Source: Bordetella genomosp. 12 (GTDB lineage Bacteria; Pseudomonadota; Gammaproteobacteria; Burkholderiales; Burkholderiaceae_B). Taken from it: a stretch of DNA of 64,000 nt. The first letter of the stretch is position 1. Every line of letters begins with the position of its first letter. The notes under the pieces were generated by a model. The model was not told where the DNA came from, did no database searches, and worked only from the letters and a program-made list of their open reading frames with translations. The position numbers and the translations under genes were made by a program. Location of the stretch: the NCBI RefSeq assembly GCF_002261355.1, contig NZ_NEVU01000001.1, forward strand, positions 434,001-498,000, read 5' to 3'. This document shows positions 57,626 through 64,000 of this stretch, piece by piece.

Positions 57626-58527
57626 GCTTCTTCTGCCAGCAGGCCGGCGATCTTGTCGCCCACGGCCAGCGCGGCCATGGACAGCGGCAGGGTCGCCGAG
57701 CGGCAAAGATACACCGGCCGCCATAAGGGTTGTGGCCGGATGCGGCGCAGGCTGACCTCGCCGCGTTCGGCCTCCTGGCGCGCCGACGCGTGCGAGACGA
57801 TGGTGTGCGCCACGCCGGCGGCCGCCAACTGCACCAACTGCGCAATGGCATTGGCCTCGGCGATGACGTTAAAGCGCACCCCCTTGTCCTGCTGATACCG
57901 GTTGAGCAGGCGGCGCAGGCTGTGCGGCTCGCCGGGGAGGACCAGCGGCAGCTGCGCCAGGCGGTCCAGCGTGATGCCCGGCATGGCCCGGGCGGCGCGC
58001 TTGCCTTGCGGGGGCGACACCAGCACCAACTCTTCGTCCATCACGTGCTGAAATTGCAGATCGGGCGAGCCTTCGTCGCCGAAGGTCAGCCCCAGATCGG
58101 CATGGCCGGAGCTCACGAAACCCGGAATGTAGCCGGTGCTGGCTTCGATGATTTTCAGGTAGACATCCGGCCAGTTCGCCAGGCAGGAGCGCAACAACGG
58201 CACCGTCAACAGCCGCGCCATGGACATGGGCATGGCGATGGCCACGGCGCCCCGCGGGGTGTTGCGGTCATCGCGGACATCGGCGCGCGCGGCCTCGATG
58301 CGCTCGAGAATCTCGCGCGCATGGGCCAGCATGCGCACCCCTTCGGCCGTGGGCATGACGCCGCGCGAGGTGCGGCGCAGCAGGGTGACGCCCAGTTCTT
58401 CTTCCAGCTTGCGTATCACCAGGCTCAGGGCCGGTTGCGCCAGATGCAGGCGGGTGGCCGCGCCGCTGATGGAGCCGGCCGAACAGACCGCCACGAAGCA
58501 CTGCATGGCTCTGACGCTCAAGGTCAT
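57613..58527 (-). CDS. LysR-family transcriptional regulator
   Basis: A 304-residue LysR regulator with helix-turn-helix ISGAATRLHLAQPALSLVIRKLEEELG and an effector-binding domain resembling the nitrogen-assimilation (Nac)-type group. It is divergent from the Bug-receptor, CoA-transferase and enoyl-CoA hydratase operon with a shared AT-rich promoter, so it most likely regulates that operon. Its 3' end converges on the indolepyruvate oxidoreductase gene. Confidence 0.9.
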   Translation of the reverse strand: MTLSVRAMQCFVAVCSAGSISGAATRLHLAQPALSLVIRKLEEELGVTLLRRTSRGVMPTAEGVRMLAHAREILERIEAARADVRDDRNTPRGAVAIAMPMSMARLLTVPLLRSCLANWPDVYLKIIEASTGYIPGFVSSGHADLGLTFGDEGSPDLQFQHVMDEELVLVSPPQGKRAARAMPGITLDRLAQLPLVLPGEPHSLRRLLNRYQQDKGVRFNVIAEANAIAQLVQLAAAGVAHTIVSHASARQEAERGEVSLRRIRPQPLWRPVYLCRSATLPLSMAALAVGDKIAGLLAEEAPGA

Positions 58528-58570
58528 GGTGGCTTAGCTATAACAAGTTGAATATGAGTTGCATAGAGTA

Positions 58571-58589
58571 TATGTATTTCAAATATATC
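58571..58589. promoter_or_regulatory. Candidate LysR operator in divergent promoter
   Basis: TATGTATTT-C-AAATATATC is an imperfect palindrome (7 of 9 paired positions) in the AT-rich 117-base gap between the LysR gene and the Bug receptor gene. Confidence 0.35.
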
Positions 58590-58644
58590 GACAGCGTCTC
58601 CATAATCCATCGCCATTGCATGGCAAATAAAACCAGGAGACATG

Positions 58645-59613
58645 ATGGCTTTGCGTACCCTTATTTCGGCGGTGGCGTTACTGATGTCGGCGCAGGCCGC
58701 GGCGGCTGGCTGGCCGGAGCGCCCGATCACCCTGCTGGTGCCCTTTTCGGCGGGCGGGCCGACCGACTTCATCGCCCGTCTGGTGGCCGAGCCGCTGGCG
58801 CGCGAGCTCGGGCAGCCGGTCATCGTGCAGAACAAGGCCGGCGCCAGCGGTAATGTGGGCTACCAAAGTGTGCTCAACGGACCGCATGATGGCTACACCT
58901 TGCTGCACAACACCGTGGGCATGCAGGCCATCAATCCGCTGATGTACCCCGAGACTAATATGAAGCCGGCGCAGGATTACGTCACGGTCGGCATCACCGG
59001 CGCCATGCCCAATGTGCTGGTCATCAATCCGCAGAAGAACGATTTCGCCAACCTGCAGGCGCTGGTCGAGCGGGGGCGCTCGGCGCCGCAGACGCTGAGC
59101 TATGCCAACTTCGGCCCGGGCAGCTCGCCCCATGTCTACGGCGCGCTGCTGCAGAAACTGGCGGGCTTCGAGGCAGTGGGCGTGCCTTACAAAGGCAGCG
59201 CCAATGCCGTGACCGACGTGCTGGGCGGGCAAGTGGACTTCCTGTTCGACAGCATGACCACCAGCCTGGGCCAGATCCAGACGGGCCGGCTCAAAGCCCT
59301 GGCCATCACGTCGGCGCAACGTTCGCCGTTGCTGCCCGATGTGCCGACGCTCAAGGAAGCGGGTTATCCCGGCGGGGATCTGAAGTTCTGGTTCTCCTTG
59401 CAGGCGCCGGCGGGAACGCCGCCCGAAGCGCAGCAGAAGCTGCGTGCCGCCATCGCGCGGGTGGTGGCCAGCGACGCGTATCGGGCCGCCATGCAGGAGC
59501 GCGGCGCCGAGGCCCTGTCGGTGGCGCCCGACGCGCTGGATGCTTTCATGACCCGCGAGACGGGCGCCTGGACGGACGCGGCGCGCTCGATCGGGCTGAA
59601 AGCGGACCACTGA
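58645..59613 (+). CDS. Tripartite tricarboxylate transporter substrate-binding protein (Bug family)
   Basis: A 322-residue periplasmic receptor of the Bug family, greatly expanded in Bordetella. The signal peptide (MALRTLISAVALLMSAQAAAA) is followed by WPERPITLLVPFSAGGPTDF, GQPVIVQNKAGASGNVG and VPYKGSANAVTDVLGGQVDF, all family hallmarks. ATG 58645 is preferred over ATG 58642 because of its distance from AGGAGA. The membrane subunits are not encoded here. The ligand is probably a carboxylic acid fed to the CoA-transferase that follows. Confidence 0.94.
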   Translation: MALRTLISAVALLMSAQAAAAGWPERPITLLVPFSAGGPTDFIARLVAEPLARELGQPVIVQNKAGASGNVGYQSVLNGPHDGYTLLHNTVGMQAINPLMYPETNMKPAQDYVTVGITGAMPNVLVINPQKNDFANLQALVERGRSAPQTLSYANFGPGSSPHVYGALLQKLAGFEAVGVPYKGSANAVTDVLGGQVDFLFDSMTTSLGQIQTGRLKALAITSAQRSPLLPDVPTLKEAGYPGGDLKFWFSLQAPAGTPPEAQQKLRAAIARVVASDAYRAAMQERGAEALSVAPDALDAFMTRETGAWTDAARSIGLKADH

Positions 59614-59635
59614 TTCTCTCAACGCGGTAGCAATA

Positions 59636-60850
59636 ATGACTCCTCTGAAAGGCATGGTCGTCCTGGACTTGAGCAAGGTCCTGGCCGGACCGCTCTGCGG
59701 TCAGTATCTCGGCGAGCTGGGCGCCGAAGTCATCAAGATCGAGCCGGTGGGCAGCGGCGACGATACGCGCGCCTGGCTGCCCCAGGAAGCCGGCCAGTCC
59801 GCGACCTTTCTGGCGGTCAATCACAACAAGCGCAGCCTGGCGCTGGACCTCAAGCAGCCCGAAGGCCGGGCGGTCGTGCACCGGCTGGCCGCGTCGGCCG
59901 ACATCGTGCTGCAAGGCTTTGGCGGCAAGACCGCCGCGAAGCTGGGGGTGGATGACGCCACGCTGCGCGCCATCAATCCGCGCCTGATCTATTGCGAGAT
60001 CTCCGGCTATGGACGGGAAGGGCCTCTGGGCGAGGAGCCAGGCTACGACGTCATGCTGCAGGCATTCAGCGGCATGATCAGCACCATGGGCGAGCCGGGT
60101 GGCCAGTTCGCGCGCGCCAGCTTTTCGCCGGTCGATCTGGGCACCGGATCCTTCGCGTTGTCCGGTGTGCTGGCCGCGCTGCTCGAGCGCGAGCGCACGG
60201 GGCAGGGGCAGTATCTGGACGTCTCTTTGCTGGATACCTCGCTCGGATTGATGTCCTACATGGCGCAGAACTACTGGCGCACGGGCAAGGCGCCGCAACG
60301 CATGGGCACGGCGCATCCGGCGATGTGCCCCTACCAGGCCTTCCGTGCCCAGGACGGCGACCTGATGCTGGGGGTGGGCAATGATGCGCAGTGGCGGCGC
60401 TTCTGCGCCGTGGCCGGCCTGCAGGAGTATGTCGAGGCGCCCGAGTTCGCGCGCAACGCCGATCGGGTACGCAACTTCGACGCCACGGTGCAACTGGTGC
60501 AGTCGCGCATTGCCACCCGCAGCGTGCAGTCCTGGCTCGACGCGCTCAAGCCTGCCGGCGTGGCCTGCTCGCCCATCCAGACGCTGGACCAGGCGCTGGC
60601 GCATCCGCAAGTGGCCGCGCGCGGCATCGTGGCCGAAAGCGAACACCCCGTGCTGGGCACGGTGCGGCAGGTCGGTCTGCCGGTGCGCTTTGGCCGCCAG
60701 GCGCGGCAGGTGCGGCGCGCCGCGCCGCTGCTGGGCGAGCACAGCCGGGCCATCCTCACCGAAGCCGGCTATAGCGACGACGAGATCGCGGCGCTGTTGC
60801 AGCGCGGCGCGGTACAGGCCGATGGCAGCCAGGCAGGAGCCAACGCATGA
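59636..60850 (+). CDS. CaiB/BaiF-family CoA transferase
   Basis: A 404-residue class III CoA-transferase. It begins PLKGMVVLDLSKVLAGPLCGQYLGELGAEVIKIE, the family signature, and the catalytic Asp is D138 in GYDVMLQAFSGM. It would activate a carboxylic acid to its CoA thioester. It sits between the Bug receptor (22 bases upstream) and an enoyl-CoA hydratase (four-base overlap), forming a short uptake-activation-degradation route. Confidence 0.94.
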   Translation: MTPLKGMVVLDLSKVLAGPLCGQYLGELGAEVIKIEPVGSGDDTRAWLPQEAGQSATFLAVNHNKRSLALDLKQPEGRAVVHRLAASADIVLQGFGGKTAAKLGVDDATLRAINPRLIYCEISGYGREGPLGEEPGYDVMLQAFSGMISTMGEPGGQFARASFSPVDLGTGSFALSGVLAALLERERTGQGQYLDVSLLDTSLGLMSYMAQNYWRTGKAPQRMGTAHPAMCPYQAFRAQDGDLMLGVGNDAQWRRFCAVAGLQEYVEAPEFARNADRVRNFDATVQLVQSRIATRSVQSWLDALKPAGVACSPIQTLDQALAHPQVAARGIVAESEHPVLGTVRQVGLPVRFGRQARQVRRAAPLLGEHSRAILTEAGYSDDEIAALLQRGAVQADGSQAGANA

Positions 60851-61617
60851 GTTCTATCCGCTACAAAGTCCGTGACCGTCTGGCCGAGATCCGGCTGTGC
60901 CATGCGCCGGTCAACGCGCTGGACATCGAGGTGCTCGATGCCCTGATTGCCGCCTTGCGCCGCGCCGATGCTGATCCGCAGGTGCGCGCCATTCTGCTGG
61001 CCAGCGATCTGCCCGGACGTTTCTGCGCCGGCCTGGATCTCAAGCGGCTGCTCGCCAGCAGCCCGACGCAGATCCACGCCTTGCTCAGCCGGCTCTACAT
61101 CCAGCTCTACGACACGCAGTTTCAGTTGAGCAAGCCCTCGATCTCGGTGGTCAGCGGCGCGGTGCGCGGCGGCGGCATGACCGTGGCCATCTCCAGCGAT
61201 ATGCTGGTCTGCGCCGACACCGCGACCTTCGGCTACCCGGAGATCGACGTCGGCGTGCTGCCGGCCATTCACTATGCGCATCTGCCGCGCATCGTCGGCA
61301 AGCACCGCGCCTTCGACCTGCTTTTCACCGGGCGCATCTTCGATGCGGGCGAGGCGCGTGATCTGGGATTGGTGGCGCGGGTATGCGCCGAGGATGTGTT
61401 GATGGATCGCGCCAGGGAGCTGGCGCAATCGCTGGCCGCCAAACCGCGTGAGGTGCTGGCCATGGGGCGGCGCGCCTTCGTCTATGCCACCGATGGCGAT
61501 TACCGCCGCAACGTGGCCGCCGCGGTCGAGGTGTTCTGCAATGCCGCGGCCACGCCGCAGGCGCGCGAAGGGATGCTGGCTTTCGCCGAAAAACGCGCAC
61601 CGCGCTGGACGGACTGA
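60847..61617 (+). CDS. Enoyl-CoA hydratase/isomerase family protein
   Basis: A 256-residue crotonase-fold protein. The oxyanion-hole segment AGLDLKRLL and VSGAVRGGGMTVAISSDMLVCADTATFGYPEIDVG are present. It should hydrate or isomerise the acyl-CoA made by the preceding CoA-transferase. It overlaps that gene by four bases and is the last gene of the operon; cheD converges 18 bases later. Confidence 0.92.
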   Translation: MSSIRYKVRDRLAEIRLCHAPVNALDIEVLDALIAALRRADADPQVRAILLASDLPGRFCAGLDLKRLLASSPTQIHALLSRLYIQLYDTQFQLSKPSISVVSGAVRGGGMTVAISSDMLVCADTATFGYPEIDVGVLPAIHYAHLPRIVGKHRAFDLLFTGRIFDAGEARDLGLVARVCAEDVLMDRARELAQSLAAKPREVLAMGRRAFVYATDGDYRRNVAAAVEVFCNAAATPQAREGMLAFAEKRAPRWTD

Positions 61618-61635
61618 CCGCCTCGCCCCGCCGGG

Positions 61636-62310
61636 CTAGGACTGGCCTGCAGGGCGGCGCGGCGTCGTGAACAGCTCGACTTTCATTTTGGGGCGATCGA
61701 ATCGCTCCACGCGCGGCGCCGAGCGCGAGTTGTCCTGGGCGGTCTGGGCCGCAAGCCGCTCGCGGTGGGCGATGACTTCTTCGGCCCGCGCATGATGCGC
61801 GGCCATCTTGCGCACCAGCACCCGGCCATCGCGCGGGAAGTAATGAATGCGCCGCGCATGGATGTCGCCCAGATCCTGGGCGAGCACCGGAATGCCTTCC
61901 GTTTTGAGGTACTGCAGCACAAAGCGCCCATTGCGCTCGCCGATGTTCATCTGCTGCATGGCGCTGAGCACCGCGCCGCCACCGAAGACCTTGGCCTGCA
62001 GGCGCTCGCGCGCCGCGCCGGCCTTGAGCATTTCATTGATCAGCACTTCCATGGCGAAGGCGCCATAGCGCATGGTCGAGGAGGCGGGCGATTGGGCATC
62101 GCCCTCGGGCAACATGAAGTGATTCATGCCGCCCACGCCGGTGAGCGGATCCCGCAGACAGGCCGCCACGCAGGAACCCAGTACCGTGGACAGCATGAGG
62201 TCTTCGCCGCTGGTGACGAAGTACTCATTCGGCAAGACCTTGACCGCCTGGCTGTTGAACGTGCTGTCGAAATAATGGCGGGAGGCGCGGGCGTCGAGGC
62301 GGGCTGTCAT
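61636..62310 (-). CDS. cheD: Chemoreceptor glutamine deamidase CheD
   Basis: Deamidates glutamines of methyl-accepting chemotaxis proteins. The 224-residue product has the catalytic Cys C47 in [13 protein letters not shown] and His H64 in GGMNHFMLP, plus VFGGGAVL and IGERNGRFV, typical of CheD. A C-terminal extension (from about residue 190) is basic and not conserved in appearance. It lies alone, downstream of ftsX and its terminator and away from other che genes in this window. Confidence 0.93.
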   Translation of the reverse strand: MTARLDARASRHYFDSTFNSQAVKVLPNEYFVTSGEDLMLSTVLGSCVAACLRDPLTGVGGMNHFMLPEGDAQSPASSTMRYGAFAMEVLINEMLKAGAARERLQAKVFGGGAVLSAMQQMNIGERNGRFVLQYLKTEGIPVLAQDLGDIHARRIHYFPRDGRVLVRKMAAHHARAEEVIAHRERLAAQTAQDNSRSAPRVERFDRPKMKVELFTTPRRPAGQS

Positions 62311-62440
62311 GGGCAGACTCAGCAGAGGTCAGACCGCAAAAACCGGGCTGGGTTTCAAATTGTTAGCTTCGTTCGCAATATTCTGCCGTATCTGCATGAC
62401 CTTTGTCTTGCACGAGATGGCGCGGCGGGTCCGGGGCCAC

Positions 62441-62483
62441 AAAGCAAAGCGCCCGTTCAGACAGGGTAGGCCTGAACGGGCGC
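62441..62483 (-). terminator. Rho-independent terminator of ftsEX
   Basis: On the minus strand GCGCCCGTTCAG and CTGAACGGGCGC form a perfect 12-bp stem with an 11-base loop, followed by TTTGCTTTG. It begins 24 bases after the ftsX stop and separates ftsEX from cheD. Confidence 0.85.
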
Positions 62484-62506
62484 CGGCTTTCGATCGATCA
62501 AGGGCC

Positions 62507-63415
62507 TTAAAAGCGAGTACTGCGCGTGACTGACCAGCGCGCCGACAGGGCGCCCAGGACGCCGGCAGCCACGACCGCGGCGGCCAGCGCGGGCCAATGC
62601 GGCAGATGCAGGGCGAATTCGGTGCTGTAGCTGCGCGCCAGGCGCAGCACGGCCTGGTTCAGCGGCACCAGGGCGGCGGCCGCCGCGCCGATGGCCAGCA
62701 GCGCGGCCAGCGCGCCGGACAGGGCGCCCTGGTAGAGGAAGGGCCGGCGCACGAAGGACTCGGTGGCGCCGACCAGGCGGGCCACCGCGATTTCCTCGCG
62801 CTGCGTCAGCGCCTGCATACGCACGGTGTTGAAGACGGTGGCCAGCACGACCACTGCCACGCAGATCGCCAGAAAACCCAGCCCCAGGCTGGCAAAGCGC
62901 AGGATGGCCTCCAGCCGCTGCACCCAGGCGCTGTCGAGCTGGACCTGATCCACGTACTGCCATTTGCGCCAGCCATCGGCCAGGGCGCCGGCGCGCTTGG
63001 CCAGATCGTTGCCGTCGGCCAGGGTGACCACCACGGCATCGGGCAGCGGATTGCCGGGCAGCACGGCCAGGGCGCCTTCCCAGGCGGGATTCTGGCGCAG
63101 TGTCTTGAGCGCCTGATCGCGCGGCACCTGGCGCACGGCGGCGATCTGCTCGCTGAACTCGCGCGCGATGCGTTCGGTGATGGCCGTGGCGGTGCCGGCC
63201 GGCGCGGTCGGCTGGATGTACAGGGTCAGTTCGGGCGTGACCGAGATCTGGCGCGCCAGGGGTTGCACCGAGACCAGCACGGCGCTGCCCAGCAAGGGCA
63301 GGGCGAGCACCAGCGCCATGACCAGCAGATTGGCCAGCCAGGAAAACGGTTGCGCGGCCAGGCGCTTCAGGGTGATGGACAGCGCGTAGCGATGTTGCCG
63401 CAGCCAGGACTTCAT
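62507..63415 (-). CDS. ftsX: Cell-division ABC transporter-like permease FtsX
   Basis: A 302-residue membrane protein with a cytoplasmic N-terminus, one helix (about 24-46), a periplasmic loop (50-170; PELTLYIQPTAPAG and IAAVRQVPRDQALKTLRQN) and three C-terminal helices, the FtsX topology. With FtsE it couples septal peptidoglycan hydrolase activation to ATP use. The Val-rich VATVFNTVRMQALTQREEIAVARLVGATESFVRRPFLYQG motif is diagnostic. It overlaps ftsE by four bases. Confidence 0.95.
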   Translation of the reverse strand: MKSWLRQHRYALSITLKRLAAQPFSWLANLLVMALVLALPLLGSAVLVSVQPLARQISVTPELTLYIQPTAPAGTATAITERIAREFSEQIAAVRQVPRDQALKTLRQNPAWEGALAVLPGNPLPDAVVVTLADGNDLAKRAGALADGWRKWQYVDQVQLDSAWVQRLEAILRFASLGLGFLAICVAVVVLATVFNTVRMQALTQREEIAVARLVGATESFVRRPFLYQGALSGALAALLAIGAAAAALVPLNQAVLRLARSYSTEFALHLPHWPALAAAVVAAGVLGALSARWSVTRSTRF

Positions 63416-64000
63416 GCGGCCTCTCCTTGCGTGTCGTGGAATTTGCCCAGATCGATGCGCAGCGTGCGCCGCGTGTAACGCGCCATCAGTTGCTGGTCGT
63501 GGGAGGCGATCAGGGTCGTGACCCCGACACGGTTGAAGTCACGGAACACATTCATGATGCGCTGGGCGTTGTCGTCGTCCAGATTGGCGGTGGGCTCGTC
63601 GGCGATCAGGATGGCCGGGCGGTTGACGATGGCGCGGGCAATGGCCAGGCGCTGCTGTTCGCCACCGGACAATTCGATGGGGTTGAGGTCTTCTTTGCCA
63701 GCCAGACCGACCTTGTCCAGGGCGGCCCGGGCGCGGGCTGCGGCGGCGTCCGAGGCCTGGCCCGTGACCGACAGGGGCAGCATGACATTGGCCAGCGCGC
63801 TGCGGTCATAGAGCAGATGGGTGTCCTGCAGGATGACGCTGACGGCGCGGCGCAGGTAGGGCCGGGCGCGCAGGGACAGTTTGTCCAGCCGCTGGCCATG
63901 CACCTGTATGGAGCCCCGGCTGGGGGGCTCCAGGCCGGCGATCAGCTTGAGCAGGGTGGATTTGCCGGCGCCCGAAGGCCCCGAGACAAAGACGAATTCC
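63412..64000 (-). CDS. ftsE: Cell-division ATP-binding protein FtsE (5' part missing)
   Basis: The visible 196 codons cover most of FtsE, an ABC ATPase that partners FtsX at the divisome. Walker A GPSGAGKSTLLKLIAG, the signature LSGGEQQRLAIARAIVNRPAIL and Walker B LIADEPTANLD are present, ending FHDTQGEAA. The start codon lies beyond the right edge of the window. It is upstream of and overlaps ftsX by four bases. Confidence 0.95.
   Translation of the reverse strand, partial: EFVFVSGPSGAGKSTLLKLIAGLEPPSRGSIQVHGQRLDKLSLRARPYLRRAVSVILQDTHLLYDRSALANVMLPLSVTGQASDAAAARARAALDKVGLAGKEDLNPIELSGGEQQRLAIARAIVNRPAILIADEPTANLDDDNAQRIMNVFRDFNRVGVTTLIASHDQQLMARYTRRTLRIDLGKFHDTQGEAA

Noticed and set aside
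54026-57724. A 1232-codon open frame antisense to the indolepyruvate oxidoreductase
   Set aside because: Same reason: full overlap with a confidently identified gene and no recognisable domain.
62311-62400. Possible sigma-54-like GGCAG...TTGC upstream of cheD
   Set aside because: The spacing between the GG and GC elements is one base short of the consensus and nothing else supports it.

Overview
The window is a GC-rich (roughly 65-68 % by eye), densely packed chromosomal segment of a betaproteobacterium, most likely Alcaligenaceae (Bordetella/Achromobacter type). Supporting this are the single trimeric porin, a Bug-type tripartite tricarboxylate transporter (TTT) receptor, the 1320-residue DUF3683-type FAD/Fe-S oxidoreductase, the fused indolepyruvate ferredoxin oxidoreductase and the ubiquinone genes ubiE, ubiJ and ubiB. 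I see no tRNA, rRNA, insertion sequence, CRISPR array or phage gene. Most of the window is core metabolism, with short intergenic gaps and many ATGA start/stop overlaps.

Layout. 1-4960: cytochrome bd oxidase operon cydA(partial)-cydB-cydX-cydD-cydC. 5025-6468: apt and a convergent LysR regulator. 6469-8511: a long non-coding leader containing a diverged duplicated element, then the porin and its terminator. 8550-15570: ilvA, a YqaA/DedA-like membrane protein, the large FAD/Fe-S oxidoreductase and a GntR regulator. 15578-19591: VOC protein plus 5-oxoprolinase genes pxpB-pxpC-pxpA, divergent from a LysR gene. 19566-25600: serA, a cupredoxin with its copper-type two-component system, then phoB-phoR. 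25741-27735: ubiE and a Tim44-domain protein.

28054-36353 is the accessory block and the most interesting part. Ten tightly coupled genes on one strand encode an ABC-2 exporter (permease and ATPase), an acyl carrier protein, a KAS III-type synthase, a degenerate SDR followed by an intact SDR, a PglD-like acyltransferase, a Rieske non-haem iron oxygenase with lower GC than its neighbours, a second left-handed beta-helix acyltransferase, a PglC-like phosphoglycosyl transferase and a DegT-type aminotransferase (eleven products if both exporter subunits are counted separately). I infer a pathway that makes an unusual ACP-bound short acyl group, possibly oxidised by the Rieske enzyme, places it on an amino sugar, loads the sugar on a lipid carrier and exports the product. 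The product is unknown and no glycosyltransferase is present locally.

36439-44944: ubiJ-ubiB; a di-iron ferritin-like protein behind a convincing PhoB box; hldE/rfaE2-type adenylyltransferase; tolC and a protein-L-isoaspartate methyltransferase; thiG-thiD; the B12-binding protein btuF. 44982-51039: btuB with an upstream cobalamin riboswitch, divergent from the B12-dependent methionine synthase metH, so B12 uptake and a main B12 consumer sit together. 51084-57586: SAM methyltransferase, MmyB-type regulator, mutY and indolepyruvate ferredoxin oxidoreductase. 57613-61617: LysR regulator divergent from a Bug receptor, CaiB/BaiF CoA-transferase and enoyl-CoA hydratase operon. 61636-64000: a lone cheD, then ftsX and ftsE (ftsE runs off the right edge).
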